A stretch of 64,000 nt of DNA from Pseudomonas tumuqii (GCF_013184545.1 NZ_JAAOJA010000003.1:62001-126000), one strand, 5' to 3'. Positions 9,882 to 17,652 are shown, counted from the first letter of the stretch. Notes: a model not told the origin generated them from the letters alone. Program-made: numbers and translations.

Positions 9882-10141
9882 ATATCGGGGAAGCTTATCT
9901 TTCATGTTTTCGCTGCCTTAGCTGAGTTTGAGATAAACCTGTTTCTGAGCGCACTCGTGCAGGATTGGCTGCGGCTCGCGCTCGAAAAGGAGGGCGCAAG
10001 CCTGCTTTAGGCAAACGGCAGGTACGTGAAATTAATGCACTGAATAAATATTCTGATATCAATGTCATTGATATTGCAAAGCGGTACGGTGTTTCGCTAT
10101 CCATGCTTTATAATTATGTGGGAACTGTCAAACCAGAATAA
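9882..10141 (+). pseudogene. Frameshifted C-terminal remnant of a Tn3-type serine resolvase/invertase
   Basis: Translation shows a resolvase-like segment SGKLIFHVFAALAEFE, then a break near 9941, then in the next frame SERTRAGLAAARARKGG followed by a helix-turn-helix (VIDIAKRYGVSLSMLYNYV) and a stop. This is the usual order of the end of TnpR-type serine recombinases: the long E helix, the RAGLAAARARG hinge and the C-terminal DNA-binding domain. The catalytic N-terminus is absent and one base appears lost, so it cannot be functional. It lies 31 bases after the UvrD-like gene, marking an old transposition or recombination scar at the right flank of the defence cassette. Confidence 0.8.
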
Positions 10142-10303
10142 TTAATTAGTTCTATTATGTTGAAACTGAATGATACGAACTCCTGGTTTTCCCTACCAAG
10201 GATTGCGTGCAGATGTTGGCTAGTTCTTCTTAAGTTAGGAGTGGAGCCTAACTAAAGGCTAAAACAGAAGATTTACTAGTATTTTTCGCAGAGTTTTCCT
10301 TTC

Positions 10304-10822
10304 TTAAGTTTTCGCACGTTCAAGGGTTATTTTTTTGAGTATGTCTGAGATTTTTACGCTCCAGCTTGACGTTTCCTTAGATCGTCTCCAGTATTTTGCT
10401 AGCTGCTTAAAGTGTTCAGTGATTTCTGCTTCAAGCTCTGCTGGGTAGCCTGCAATTTCCCCTTTTTGCTCTGATAATAATAGGGGTAGAAATTTCATCC
10501 AAAAAACCCTTTCTCCAAGAAAGCTTATGGCATAATTTTCGCTGTTTAAAGTGTGGAGATATAAGCTGTTATTGACTCGGCGCAGGTAGAGATTGTTGGC
10601 TAATCTAAAATATAATATTTTTCCGCCGGATGTTAGGTAATGCATTATAAAAACTCCGCGCCGGTTATCGCACTTTGAATATTCCAGCAGAATTTCCTCT
10701 GCTGTCATTGGCCAGGATTTAGTGACGCAATAGTGGTCTAGGCAAGGAGCAGGATGCAGCTTCATAACATGCTTATGAAACAATTTTTTTGGATGCTCTT
10801 TGTGTTCATTTTTTTGGCTCAC
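10304..10822 (-). CDS. Unknown protein, third gene of a recombinase-associated trio
   Basis: The GTG at 10822 is preferred because it overlaps the upstream stop codon (GTGA) and has an AAGG site 9 bases upstream; this gives 172 residues. The frame remains open upstream to 10900, but that would overlap the preceding gene heavily. The product is basic, has no recognisable motif, and includes runs of aromatic and leucine residues (ILYFRLANNLYLRRVNNSLY). The four-base overlap suggests coexpression with the small protein and integrase upstream, so it may be an accessory factor for recombination or a cargo gene. DNA is AT-rich compared with the core genes. I do not recognise the family. Confidence 0.6.
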   Translation of the reverse strand: MSQKNEHKEHPKKLFHKHVMKLHPAPCLDHYCVTKSWPMTAEEILLEYSKCDNRRGVFIMHYLTSGGKILYFRLANNLYLRRVNNSLYLHTLNSENYAISFLGERVFWMKFLPLLLSEQKGEIAGYPAELEAEITEHFKQLAKYWRRSKETSSWSVKISDILKKITLERAKT

Positions 10823-11115
10823 GTATCTTGACCTTCGCTGTTTGATTCTACTTTTATGTCTTTTTTGGGAGGCTTGCCCTGTCTTCCAAGAGTTTCCCAA
10901 AGTAATTTTATCGCGTACCAGTAATCGCGCTCTGTAAGCGGTGCAAAATTCATTTTCTCAAAAAAGGCGTGAACATGTTTTTTGCCGATCTGGTGAGGGG
11001 AACATTTGCACCAAGAGACAAATTCTTCCACTCTTTTTACTGTTCTACGCCGGCTCTGCTTTCCCCCTTTGGCTTTATATAAATTGAGCTTGTGTCTAAT
11101 TTCTCTCGGAATCAT
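10819..11115 (-). CDS. Small basic protein resembling a stand-alone core-binding (SAM-like) recombinase domain
   Basis: A 98-residue protein whose ATG overlaps the integrase stop (ATGA at 11112-11115) and whose own stop overlaps the next gene. It is lysine/arginine-rich at the N-terminus (RHKLNLYKAKGGKQSRRR) and then carries an alpha-helical pattern (VEEFVSWC, VHAFFEKM, DYWYAIKLLWETLGRQGKPP) that resembles the N-terminal arm/core-binding domain of tyrosine recombinases. No catalytic residues are present. Its position between an integrase and an unknown protein suggests a DNA-binding partner. The domain resemblance is my reading by eye and needs a profile search. Confidence 0.6.
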   Translation of the reverse strand: MIPREIRHKLNLYKAKGGKQSRRRTVKRVEEFVSWCKCSPHQIGKKHVHAFFEKMNFAPLTERDYWYAIKLLWETLGRQGKPPKKDIKVESNSEGQDT

Positions 11116-12044
11116 TGTCGGCTCCCGAGGTATGCGTTAGTTACATCAATGCGTCCGTGACCCAGTTCTAGTGCAATTTGATTGCGTGCTAATTGGTCTG
11201 TTTGTCTGTCTACAGAACCACCAAGAACCGGGGCCTGCTGTCCAGTTATTGCCTCATAGCGTTCACACGCATATGCGCTGCGCAAGTCATGAAGACGACT
11301 AATGCCATGATGTTGCAGTGCTTCACGTGTCTGCCGTATTTCACCTTCGCGAAACTGTGCCCATGTCATCTCGGTCGGAATCAAGCTGCGCTTACTTGCC
11401 TGAGTTGATGACGCTATTTTTAGTGCGGATATTTGGGATTCTGATGTTATTTGGATGGTTCTGGGTCGCCCGCCTTTGGTGCCTTCTGTGATGTTGATTA
11501 CACCGTGCGCCAAGGCTTCGTGAAGGGCTTTGTGGCAATTGATTAAGGCAGATTCTTTTGTGCGAAGCCCAAGCTCTCTCGCAAGTACAGCTATAGCTTT
11601 TCCATGGTCCAGACTCTGCCCTGATAGCTCATCAATAGCGCTATAGAACTTATTTCGGTTGATTCCGGTCGGTGGGATTGTGCGCGCGTATGATCGCTCT
11701 GGAATGTCGCAGTCCTTGGTCGGGCTTACAGAATCCCATTTCCCTAGTATGACCATTGTCATTACCGTATTTACAGCGCTGACAAGATTTTGTGCATACG
11801 CAGGGGAGCACTCTCCAATGTCGACTAGCTCGGCCAGATATTTTCCGTATTTGATTACCAGTTTTTGATCCACTTGCTCCATCGTCTGGAGGCCTCGTTT
11901 GTTCATGAATGATGCAAATTTCTTCCAGCGCTCAGTGATGGTTGCTGTTGAGCCGAACGATAGATTCGTCTCTTTGAGTGCAAAATTTCCGGCCTTTTTT
12001 ATGTCACGCGAACCAATACCGAAATTCCTGGTTCTGTTTGTCAT
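11112..12044 (-). CDS. Tyrosine recombinase (integrase domain protein)
   Basis: The start at 12044 is chosen for its GGAG site 7 bases upstream; the open frame extends to 12332 but the extra part has no integrase character. The 310-residue product has an N-terminal SAM-like domain (TERWKKFASFMNKRG) and a catalytic domain with the tyrosine-recombinase residues: Arg in ARELGLRTKES, Lys in TKGGRPR, HDLR (His-x-x-Arg), a second His in ELGHGRIDVT and the nucleophile Tyr in NAYLGS five residues from the C-terminus. It resembles the putative-integrase families found on integrative elements rather than XerC/D. It starts a three-gene run with four-base overlaps. Confidence 0.8.
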   Translation of the reverse strand: MTNRTRNFGIGSRDIKKAGNFALKETNLSFGSTATITERWKKFASFMNKRGLQTMEQVDQKLVIKYGKYLAELVDIGECSPAYAQNLVSAVNTVMTMVILGKWDSVSPTKDCDIPERSYARTIPPTGINRNKFYSAIDELSGQSLDHGKAIAVLARELGLRTKESALINCHKALHEALAHGVINITEGTKGGRPRTIQITSESQISALKIASSTQASKRSLIPTEMTWAQFREGEIRQTREALQHHGISRLHDLRSAYACERYEAITGQQAPVLGGSVDRQTDQLARNQIALELGHGRIDVTNAYLGSRQ

Positions 12045-12446
12045 GTGAGATCTCCGAACGTAGTAAGAAATAATTTTCCCGCCGATGCCCAATTCATCTG
12101 TTGAGTGTTTCGCAAGCAAAAAACAGCGCTCGCCGACTGGGCGGGGGCCACTGATCATGCGGGTGGTACCGCGATTTGGAGGTGTATTTGGTTCTGAGTC
12201 GTGATTGGGAGCTATGGCGGGGCGTTCGCATTCCACTGCAATTGCAGCAGTCCGGCATCGGCCGTTAGTCGACCTATCCGCTCTACCTCGGAGCGGATCC
12301 CATATGTCTTGGCTCAGGGCCATTTCTGGCATTTTCGTCGGGTTTCGTCCGAGGACGTATAGGCTGAAACCCGCTCTGCGCTTGGGCTGGGCTCGAAAAA
12401 ATCAAGACCGTCTCTGCGGAGAGTATTTTTTGAAGAGCTGGTTACG
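12045..12446. other. Gene-poor interval upstream of the integrase
   Basis: About 400 bases without a credible gene on either strand. It holds the integrase ribosome site and presumably its promoter. Short palindromes are visible, for example TCCGCTC...GAGCGGA around 12,277-12,298. A short frame runs on into the 12,447 ORF from a stop near 12,360. No attachment site could be assigned. Confidence 0.4.
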
Positions 12447-12686
12447 GTGCCAGGTAGAACGCAAGGCGATAAGTTGCCGGTGAGGATTGCAGTTGCAATC
12501 GGACACAGCAAACCAGGTCAGGTGATTTCAGATCGTTATGAGCTGATCTTCGACCGTAAGGGCGAAGTGATTTTTGGGGGGGCTTTCTATGGGCGTACCT
12601 TGAGTACGACCACGAGTGACATGCTAGAACGCTGTCACTTTTTATTTAGGCGTGGGGCCTATTCCTTGGATACAGAAAACCGCTAG
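12447..12686 (+). CDS. Short hypothetical protein or gene remnant
   Basis: A 79-residue frame from GTG, open back to a stop near 12,360 without an ATG and without a clear ribosome site. The translation (GQVISDRYELIFDRKGEVIFGGAFYGR) looks protein-like but matches no family I know. It lies alone among decayed sequence, so it may be the tail of a lost gene. Confidence 0.3.
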   Translation: MPGRTQGDKLPVRIAVAIGHSKPGQVISDRYELIFDRKGEVIFGGAFYGRTLSTTTSDMLERCHFLFRRGAYSLDTENR

Positions 12687-12689
12687 GGC

Positions 12690-13204
12690 ACTGTATTGTA
12701 ACTTTTGATCGCATAGCGATAGGTCTGACAGCATGGCTGTCAAAATGCAACTCAAACATACTGCGTACAGTAGGGATGTGTCTAGTCGTCCCTGATGATT
12801 TTCCGTCAATGGGGAAAGTGCCCAGCTGAAAACGCTAAGGCGCTGTCGCGCATCGAGTCAATCCACCCCCAGCGCCTTGGACACTGCTTCCACCGGCTCG
12901 CCATAGAAGCTGGTCTGGAACTTGGTGAACAGTTCGGCAGGAGTGGTAGGAATAACCATCGCACGACTCATTGGCAGCGCTACACGTTTAAAGGATTTTC
13001 AGGCTGGTGGCATTGCGGCAGGCCTTGATTACCTCGCGCACCACCTGGGGCCGTACTACGCGTTTGGCAGTCGAACCGTTGCCACTCCTGGATGGGACTC
13101 CATTACCTGAGCCATAGGCTGGCTGCTTTGGCCGCCGAGTAGCTCCATGTACTCGTTGATATGTCCAGAGGTGAGTACTGGCTGGAAATCGGGGGCTGGG
13201 AGTG
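12690..13204 (-). pseudogene. Degenerate coding remnants
   Basis: No intact gene fits here. On the minus strand the sequence from about 13,190 reads as protein (HINEYMELLGGQSSQPM), hits a stop, then continues in another frame (TAKRVVRPQVVREVIKACR) to a stop near 12,990. A separate 37-codon frame at 12,858-12,971 (TPAELFTKFQTSFYGEPVEA) ends at TGA. The pattern fits frameshifted ends of plasmid or island genes upstream of the TrfA origin. The family is not recognised; the part from 12,690 to 12,850 shows nothing. Confidence 0.4.
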
Positions 13205-13236
13205 GATTAGAATTAGATTAAAAAAGATTAGGGAAG
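13205..13236. other. AT-rich segment, possible DNA-unwinding element
   Basis: A run of GATTAGA/AGATTA-type repeats with almost no G or C on one strand, standing out in otherwise GC-rich DNA and lying about 65 bases before the first iteron. AT-rich repeats beside iterons are the usual melting site of iteron plasmids; that function is inferred here. Confidence 0.5.
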
Positions 13237-13300
13237 GGCGCCTCCCGCCGATAGTCTGAGGCGTTGCTGGGGTTTCGAGGTAGACAGTCTGAAGACAGGC

Positions 13301-13404
13301 TACTCGCTACAACGGTAAAACCTACCTGCTGTGACGTCGATACCTACCTGCAGTAACGGTATCCCATACCTGCTGCGACGGTATTTTCCTACCCGCAGTA
13401 ACGG
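13301..13404. repeat. Iteron array of a TrfA-type origin (five copies)
   Basis: Five related 15-17 bp units start at 13301, 13323, 13345, 13367 and 13390, a spacing of 22, 22, 22 and 23 bases. The consensus is TACCTGC[AT]G[TC][GA]ACGGTA; the first unit is the most divergent (TACTCGCTACAACGGTA). Spacing of two helical turns is characteristic of initiator-binding iterons such as those of IncP oriV. The array sits just beyond the stop codon of the trfA-like gene (13413), so together they look like a minimal replicon. Confidence 0.8.
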
Positions 13405-13412
13405 CATTTTTC

Positions 13413-14327
13413 TCATCTGCGCTTGGTCAGGTGACGGCGTTGCGCTTTGCTCGGGGTTTTCTCGATCTTCACCAAATTGCCCTCAATGAAATAACTGAAA
13501 GGTTGCCCATGATCGGCGCTCGCCCGGCTCAGTGCATTCAGTGCTTTGCGCAGTAGCTGGCGAAATTTGGACTGATCGGCGGTTTTGCTGCCGGACAACT
13601 GATGAAGAGTTTCAATTTTCAGTGGGAACGGGGCAGCATGGCTTGAGTAGAAACCATGCAGCCACTGGGCCAAATAATGACCGTTCAGTGCTTGCCTTAC
13701 CTTCCAATGAATCCGGGTGAACTGGTCTGCACCGAACATTGTGCTGAGGCCCGGATTCAGGCGAATGACGAATTGGCCGTTGTGTTCATCGCGGACAATT
13801 TCGTTGATCAGGCTGCCCTCATAATGGACTCGTGGTCCGACCTGAACGTCGAGCGCGCAGGCATTCAGTCGGCTGAGGCGGCGTTTAAGCGTTTTACGAT
13901 TTGCCCCGGTGTCCGTTAATTCCAGTAGCTGCAACAACCTGTAGGCGGTGATGCTGCATTCCTGGCCGATGGGCTGAGCTCGCGCCAGGTGTAGTACGGT
14001 CTCCCATACATCCAGGTCACCCTGATCGAGTTGTGCGCCGGTGTAGATAATCGTGATGCCTGTCTGAGCGAAAATCTTTTCCCGCTCCAGGTAGCGCCGT
14101 GAGCCCTTCCCAATCGCGCCGAACAGCGCCGAGCGCAATGCGATGTTAGGTACTCCTCGGGCGGTATCAGGCCAAGGGGGTAGCTGACAGCGTTTCGCGT
14201 CTGTCACAAGCGCAGTGGCTAGTATTGCGGCTCGACCCTTAGCCACGGCTCTTGCAGCAATCGCCTCAACTCGAGCAGTTAGGCAGCCTACTGACTGCTG
14301 CTCTGAGGTGTGGTCGATGGTCCTCAT
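13413..14327 (-). CDS. trfA: TrfA-family plasmid replication initiator
   Basis: A 304-residue protein with the TrfA signature segments RSALFGAIGKGSRRYLERE, YTGAQLDQGDLDVWETVLHLA and SLINEIVRDEHNGQFVIRLNP. TrfA of IncP plasmids is a winged-helix protein that binds iterons and loads the host DnaB helicase. Here the start overlaps the end of the AlpA-like gene by four bases, and five iterons lie beyond its stop, a compact replication unit. The reading frame is intact, so it could still work. Found on chromosomes, such modules usually belong to plasmid-derived or integrative-conjugative islands. Family is secure; activity is untested. Confidence 0.88.
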   Translation of the reverse strand: MRTIDHTSEQQSVGCLTARVEAIAARAVAKGRAAILATALVTDAKRCQLPPWPDTARGVPNIALRSALFGAIGKGSRRYLEREKIFAQTGITIIYTGAQLDQGDLDVWETVLHLARAQPIGQECSITAYRLLQLLELTDTGANRKTLKRRLSRLNACALDVQVGPRVHYEGSLINEIVRDEHNGQFVIRLNPGLSTMFGADQFTRIHWKVRQALNGHYLAQWLHGFYSSHAAPFPLKIETLHQLSGSKTADQSKFRQLLRKALNALSRASADHGQPFSYFIEGNLVKIEKTPSKAQRRHLTKRR

Positions 14328-14551
14328 TGGATAGACGCGTCGCGTTGGGCGATGCGATTGGCTATCCAGGTCTCAATCTCCGCTACTACGTAGTAGGTAG
14401 CTGCTTGTCGGGTGGCCCCGTCTTTGATGGGCTTTGGAAAGGTCTCGTCCTTTTTGCGCAGCTTGTCCAGGCCGGAGCGCGATAGGTCGAGTCGTTTGCA
14501 CAGGCTCGTTTGACGAATGAGGTACTGGCTTTCGAAGGCGTCTGTCGGCAT
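14324..14551 (-). CDS. AlpA-like excisionase/transcriptional regulator
   Basis: A 75-residue protein with the AlpA/MerR-like helix-turn-helix layout: LIRQTSLCKRLDLSRSGLDKLR, then FPKPI and an ATYYVVAEIETWIANRI recognition/tail segment. AlpA-type proteins control integrase or replication genes of prophages and islands. GGAG and AGGAG motifs precede the ATG, and the stop overlaps the trfA start, so it is translated first in a two-gene unit and probably tunes replication or excision. The fold call is good; the regulated target is inferred from position. Confidence 0.8.
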   Translation of the reverse strand: MPTDAFESQYLIRQTSLCKRLDLSRSGLDKLRKKDETFPKPIKDGATRQAATYYVVAEIETWIANRIAQRDASIQ

Positions 14552-15071
14552 TTAGGAGTCTCCTCGGTTATCGGTTGCCGACACCTATTGGATATCCTGG
14601 GAAGAGCGTTTTGGCACGTAATCAGGCGAAATATCGCCTGAAAGCGGAATGGATACTGCAGACGGGCTACATGACGGCTCATGAAGCACCGCGCGAAAGA
14701 AAATTGCCCCGAGGCGACCCCGCCGCGACACGGAGAATTGACCCTTCCGTGCGGTGGGGCTAAGGCTTCAAGATTGTAGGAATGACTCTTTTTCGCTCAA
14801 CACGGACGACCAAAAGAGATGATCGAAAATGGATCGATCCACACCCAGCAGCCTGTGCCTTGTATGCCTATATGTATGCCTGAACTTTTGATTGACTTGT
14901 GTGCCACGTAAATACGGTTCTCTTCGATTCCTCTCAACGCACCACCGAATTAAAGGCCTGCAGCGATGCAGGCCTTTTTCGTTTGGGGCGCGCGCGATCG
15001 GCGCTGAAAGATTACGGTGATGTCAGCAGTTCCAGCATTCTGCTCGGCTGCCATTGCTGAGGGCAGCACCG
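14552..15071. other. Right border interval of the island
   Basis: About 520 bases between the AlpA-like gene and msrA without a convincing gene; a 62-codon frame at 14,575 looks spurious. The part near 14,920-14,945 (TTCGATTCCTCTCAACG followed by CACCACC) resembles a T-loop, acceptor and CCA end of a tRNA, directly followed by a hairpin terminator. No complete tRNA folds here, so it may be an attachment-site remnant left by insertion into a tRNA 3' end. That reading is tentative. Confidence 0.35.
14952..14979 (+). terminator. Rho-independent terminator
   Basis: A perfect 11-bp stem, AAAGGCCTGCA / TGCAGGCCTTT, with a GCGA loop and a T run. It follows the tRNA-like end at about 14,945 and points rightward, with no gene on the plus strand immediately upstream. 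It could be the original terminator of an RNA gene cut by the island. Confidence 0.75.
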
Positions 15072-15746
15072 TCAGTCGTGTTTACCCCATAGCTGTTCCA
15101 GGCGCTTGTCGCGGCCGCAGCCGTTGCGGTAGTAGGCATAGCGCAGCGGGTTCTTCTGGTAATAGTCCTGGTGATAGTCCTCGGCCGGATAAAAGGTGCT
15201 GGCGGGCAGGATTTCCGTGACGATCGGTTGCTGGAAGCGTCCCGAGGCTTGCAGAGCGGCTTTCGAGGCTTCGGCCAGGGCCTTCTCCTCGGGCGTGGCG
15301 TAGAAGATTGCGCTGCGGTATTGCGCGCCGTGGTCGCAGAACTGGGCATTCGGGGTCAGTGGGTCGATGGTCGGCCAGTAGGCTTCCAGCAACTTGGCGT
15401 AGCTGGTCTTGCCCGGATCGAAGCGCACCTGCACCGCTTCGATATGACCGCTGCTACCCGCCGAAACCTGTTCGTAGCTGGGATTCTTCAGGTGCCCACC
15501 GATGTAGCCGGAGGTGGTGGACAGTACGCCGGGCACCTTGTCGAAATCCGACTCGGTGCACCAGAAGCAGCCCCCGGCGAATACCGCAACAGCTGCATCC
15601 TGTGAGCTGGAGTCGCTCGGCATCGTTGCCGGGGTCTGGCTTGTTCCGGCCGAACTCGGTCCGCAGGCGCTGAGCAACCCGGCCAGGACCAGGGTGGCAG
15701 CGGTCAGCGGTCCGCGGGAGAGCCTGAAGGGGGCTTTAGCGGTCAT
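15072..15746 (-). CDS. msrA: Peptide methionine sulfoxide reductase A, lipoprotein form
   Basis: Reduces methionine-S-sulfoxide in oxidised proteins. The 224-residue protein has the catalytic GCFWC (Cys60, Cys63) and the downstream YHQDYYQKNP motif with further cysteines near the C-terminus. The N-terminus has a hydrophobic stretch ending in LSAC (Cys28), a lipobox, so the enzyme is probably anchored in an envelope membrane facing the periplasm. AGGAG precedes the ATG, which comes 2 bases after the msrB stop; the pair is an operon. Both enzymes being exported suggests repair of envelope proteins under oxidative or chlorine stress. Confidence 0.92.
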   Translation of the reverse strand: MTAKAPFRLSRGPLTAATLVLAGLLSACGPSSAGTSQTPATMPSDSSSQDAAVAVFAGGCFWCTESDFDKVPGVLSTTSGYIGGHLKNPSYEQVSAGSSGHIEAVQVRFDPGKTSYAKLLEAYWPTIDPLTPNAQFCDHGAQYRSAIFYATPEEKALAEASKAALQASGRFQQPIVTEILPASTFYPAEDYHQDYYQKNPLRYAYYRNGCGRDKRLEQLWGKHD

Positions 15747-15748
15747 GT

Positions 15749-16255
15749 TCAGCTCCTGAGTGCGGGCAAGGCTTCACCCTGGGGAATGAAACGCAACGCG
15801 ACGCCGTTGTTGCACCAGCGTTCGCCGCGCGGCGGCGGGCCGTCATTGAACAGGTGGCCCTGGTGCCCCTGGCAACGGGCGCAATGGTATTCGGTGCGCG
15901 GGAAGATCAGCTTGAAGTCGCGCTTGAAGCCGGTGTGGCCGGCGATCGCCTGGGTGAAACTGGGCCAGCCGGTGCCGCTTTCATATTTGTGCTGGCTGTC
16001 GAACAGCGGCAAATAACAGGCAGCGCAGATGTAGGTGCCGGCGCGTTTTTCTTGGTTGAGTGCGCTGCTGCCTGCTCGTTCGGTGTCCTCTTCGAATAGC
16101 ACCGCATAGGCTTCTGGCGACAACAATTCGCGCCACTCGCTGTGCGCTTTGTCCAGCGGCACGACAGTCGCGGCCTGGCTGAGGGGGGCATGGCTGGCGA
16201 GTAGGGGCAGGGTGGGCAAGAAGGCCATGCCCTGGAGGAATGAACGACGTTTCAT
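15749..16255 (-). CDS. msrB: Peptide methionine (R)-S-oxide reductase MsrB, exported
   Basis: Reduces methionine-R-sulfoxide, complementing MsrA. The start at 16255 gives 168 residues with MKRRSFLQG followed by a hydrophobic segment and SQAA, a twin-arginine-like signal peptide; longer upstream frames have no domain content. The mature part has zinc-binding CAAC (77/80) and CARC (125/128), SGTGWPSF and the catalytic Cys148 in ERWCNNG. Cofactor-free export through Tat is unusual for MsrB, so experimental localisation is worth having. It is the first gene of an msrB-msrA operon. Confidence 0.9.
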   Translation of the reverse strand: MKRRSFLQGMAFLPTLPLLASHAPLSQAATVVPLDKAHSEWRELLSPEAYAVLFEEDTERAGSSALNQEKRAGTYICAACYLPLFDSQHKYESGTGWPSFTQAIAGHTGFKRDFKLIFPRTEYHCARCQGHQGHLFNDGPPPRGERWCNNGVALRFIPQGEALPALRS

Positions 16256-16464
16256 GGCTGCTCTCTGCACGGTGATGTGCTCAATAGACTGGCTGATGCC
16301 CGGCTTGTTACAGCCGCTGGCCGGTCTTTTGCGCATGCTTGCGCGCGTGCCATGCCGGCACATCGTCTTCTTCATGATCAAGTCGATATGCATCAACAGA
16401 GTCAGCGTACTCGGGAGTGCAAGTGCTTCGCCAGAGGTGCTGTGTCCGGTGCAGGGCCTGCTCG

Positions 16465-17508
16465 CTATTGCGCGGACAGTTGCTCCGGGATGGGCGGTGT
16501 GCCATCGATGATGGTGCGGTTGCGCCCGGCGCTTTTGGCTTGATACAGGCATTGGTCGGCGCGCTCCAGCCAGGATTCCCAAGCCTCGTCGTTGCGCAGG
16601 ATGGCGCCGCCGATCGAGACGGTTACCGGGCCGCCGGGGCCTGGCAGGTTCTGGGCGATCTGCTGGTGCAGGTGGGTTGACGCGGCGCGCAGGCCGCGCT
16701 CGTCGGTGTTGGGTAGCAGCAGGAGGAACTCTTCGCCGCCGAAGCGAAACAGGCGATCCTCCTGGCGTGAGCAGCACCTGATCAGGTCGACGAAGGCCAC
16801 CAGCACCTGATCGCCAGCCGGGTGGCCGAACCTGTCGTTGATCTGTTTGAAGTGATCCAGGTCCATCACCAGTATGCCGTAGCTGTTGCCGTGCCGGCGA
16901 TGGATGGAGACGGCGATCTTCAGTTCCTCATTCATCGCCCGGCGATTGCGCGCGCCGGTCAGCGGATCCTGGCTCGCCAGGATCTGCAACTGGTCGCGCT
17001 GGCTGCGGGTGCGGTAGGCGAAGATGAAGGCCATGGCGCTGGCCAGCAGGCCGGTGACCAGGAACGACACCATCTGGTAGCTGCTCTCGAATACCGTGCC
17101 CGGTACCAGCAGTGCATAGCCGGCCAGGGTCGACAGCACCAGTACGGTAGCCGCCGTGGCTTTCCCCGGGGAGACCATGAAGAAGTTGAACAGGATCAGC
17201 GGGTAGATCCAGAACAGCCCGTTGACCCCCAGGTTGATGGCAATCAGCGTCGAACCCAGCGAGAAAATGATTGCCAGGTAGATGCCGGGCTTGACCGTGT
17301 CGCCGGTACGCCAGGCATAGAGCACGGCGCAGACGGTAGAGAACACGATGGTGGTGTCGGCGGCGCTGACCAGGTAATTGCCTTCCGCCAGTCGATACAC
17401 GGCATAGGGCGAGATGCCCATGATGCCGAACAGGCTCATCAGGGTAATGATGGACAGCTGGAAGTCGTTGCGCAGCCGCTTGAGCAGTCGCTGGGTCAGT
17501 CTGGCCAT
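16465..17508 (-). CDS. Membrane diguanylate cyclase (GGDEF)
   Basis: Synthesises cyclic di-GMP from two GTP. The 347-residue protein has about six hydrophobic segments over residues 17-165 (a MASE-type sensory membrane region), then a GGDEF domain beginning ASQDPLTGARNRR, with MDLDHFKQINDRFGHPAGD and the active site GGEEF. An RQED sequence five residues before GGEEF is the RxxD product-inhibition site, so feedback control is expected. It stands alone; the signal sensed by the membrane region is unknown. Confidence 0.9.
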   Translation of the reverse strand: MARLTQRLLKRLRNDFQLSIITLMSLFGIMGISPYAVYRLAEGNYLVSAADTTIVFSTVCAVLYAWRTGDTVKPGIYLAIIFSLGSTLIAINLGVNGLFWIYPLILFNFFMVSPGKATAATVLVLSTLAGYALLVPGTVFESSYQMVSFLVTGLLASAMAFIFAYRTRSQRDQLQILASQDPLTGARNRRAMNEELKIAVSIHRRHGNSYGILVMDLDHFKQINDRFGHPAGDQVLVAFVDLIRCCSRQEDRLFRFGGEEFLLLLPNTDERGLRAASTHLHQQIAQNLPGPGGPVTVSIGGAILRNDEAWESWLERADQCLYQAKSAGRNRTIIDGTPPIPEQLSAQ

Positions 17509-17652
17509 GAAAGGCTCTTGTCGTTGTTATGCCTGAAGGATGCAGAGCTTTGCCTGAACCGGCAAGGGCAGAAGCTGAACAAAGTGCCAGCATTTGCGCC
17601 AAGCCGGCGAAGAGTGCGGCATCCGTCTGCCGTTGCTGGGCCAGTGTGCCTG

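Larger units (their letters stand above)
9882..14980. mobile_element. Decayed integrative/replicative element next to the defence cassette
   Basis: This stretch holds a broken serine resolvase, a tyrosine-recombinase set, degenerate coding remnants, an iteron origin, a TrfA-family initiator and an AlpA-like regulator, and it ends with a terminator just before chromosomal msrA. DNA from about 10,020 to 12,060 is visibly AT-richer than the flanks. Such content is typical of a plasmid-derived or integrative-conjugative island. No conjugation genes and no clear flanking direct repeats were found, so the borders are approximate; the defence genes at 1-9850 may belong to the same element. Confidence 0.45.

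Noticed and set aside
12045..12332. Longer start for the tyrosine recombinase
   Set aside because: The extra 96 residues look non-coding and the ATG at 12044 has a strong ribosome site.
13301..13404. Short phased repeats considered as a CRISPR array
   Set aside because: Spacing of 22-23 bases leaves no room for spacers and no cas genes are present; iterons next to trfA explain them.
14575..14763. 62-codon plus-strand frame beside the AlpA-like gene
   Set aside because: No ribosome site, no domain, overlaps the likely promoter region of the AlpA-trfA unit.
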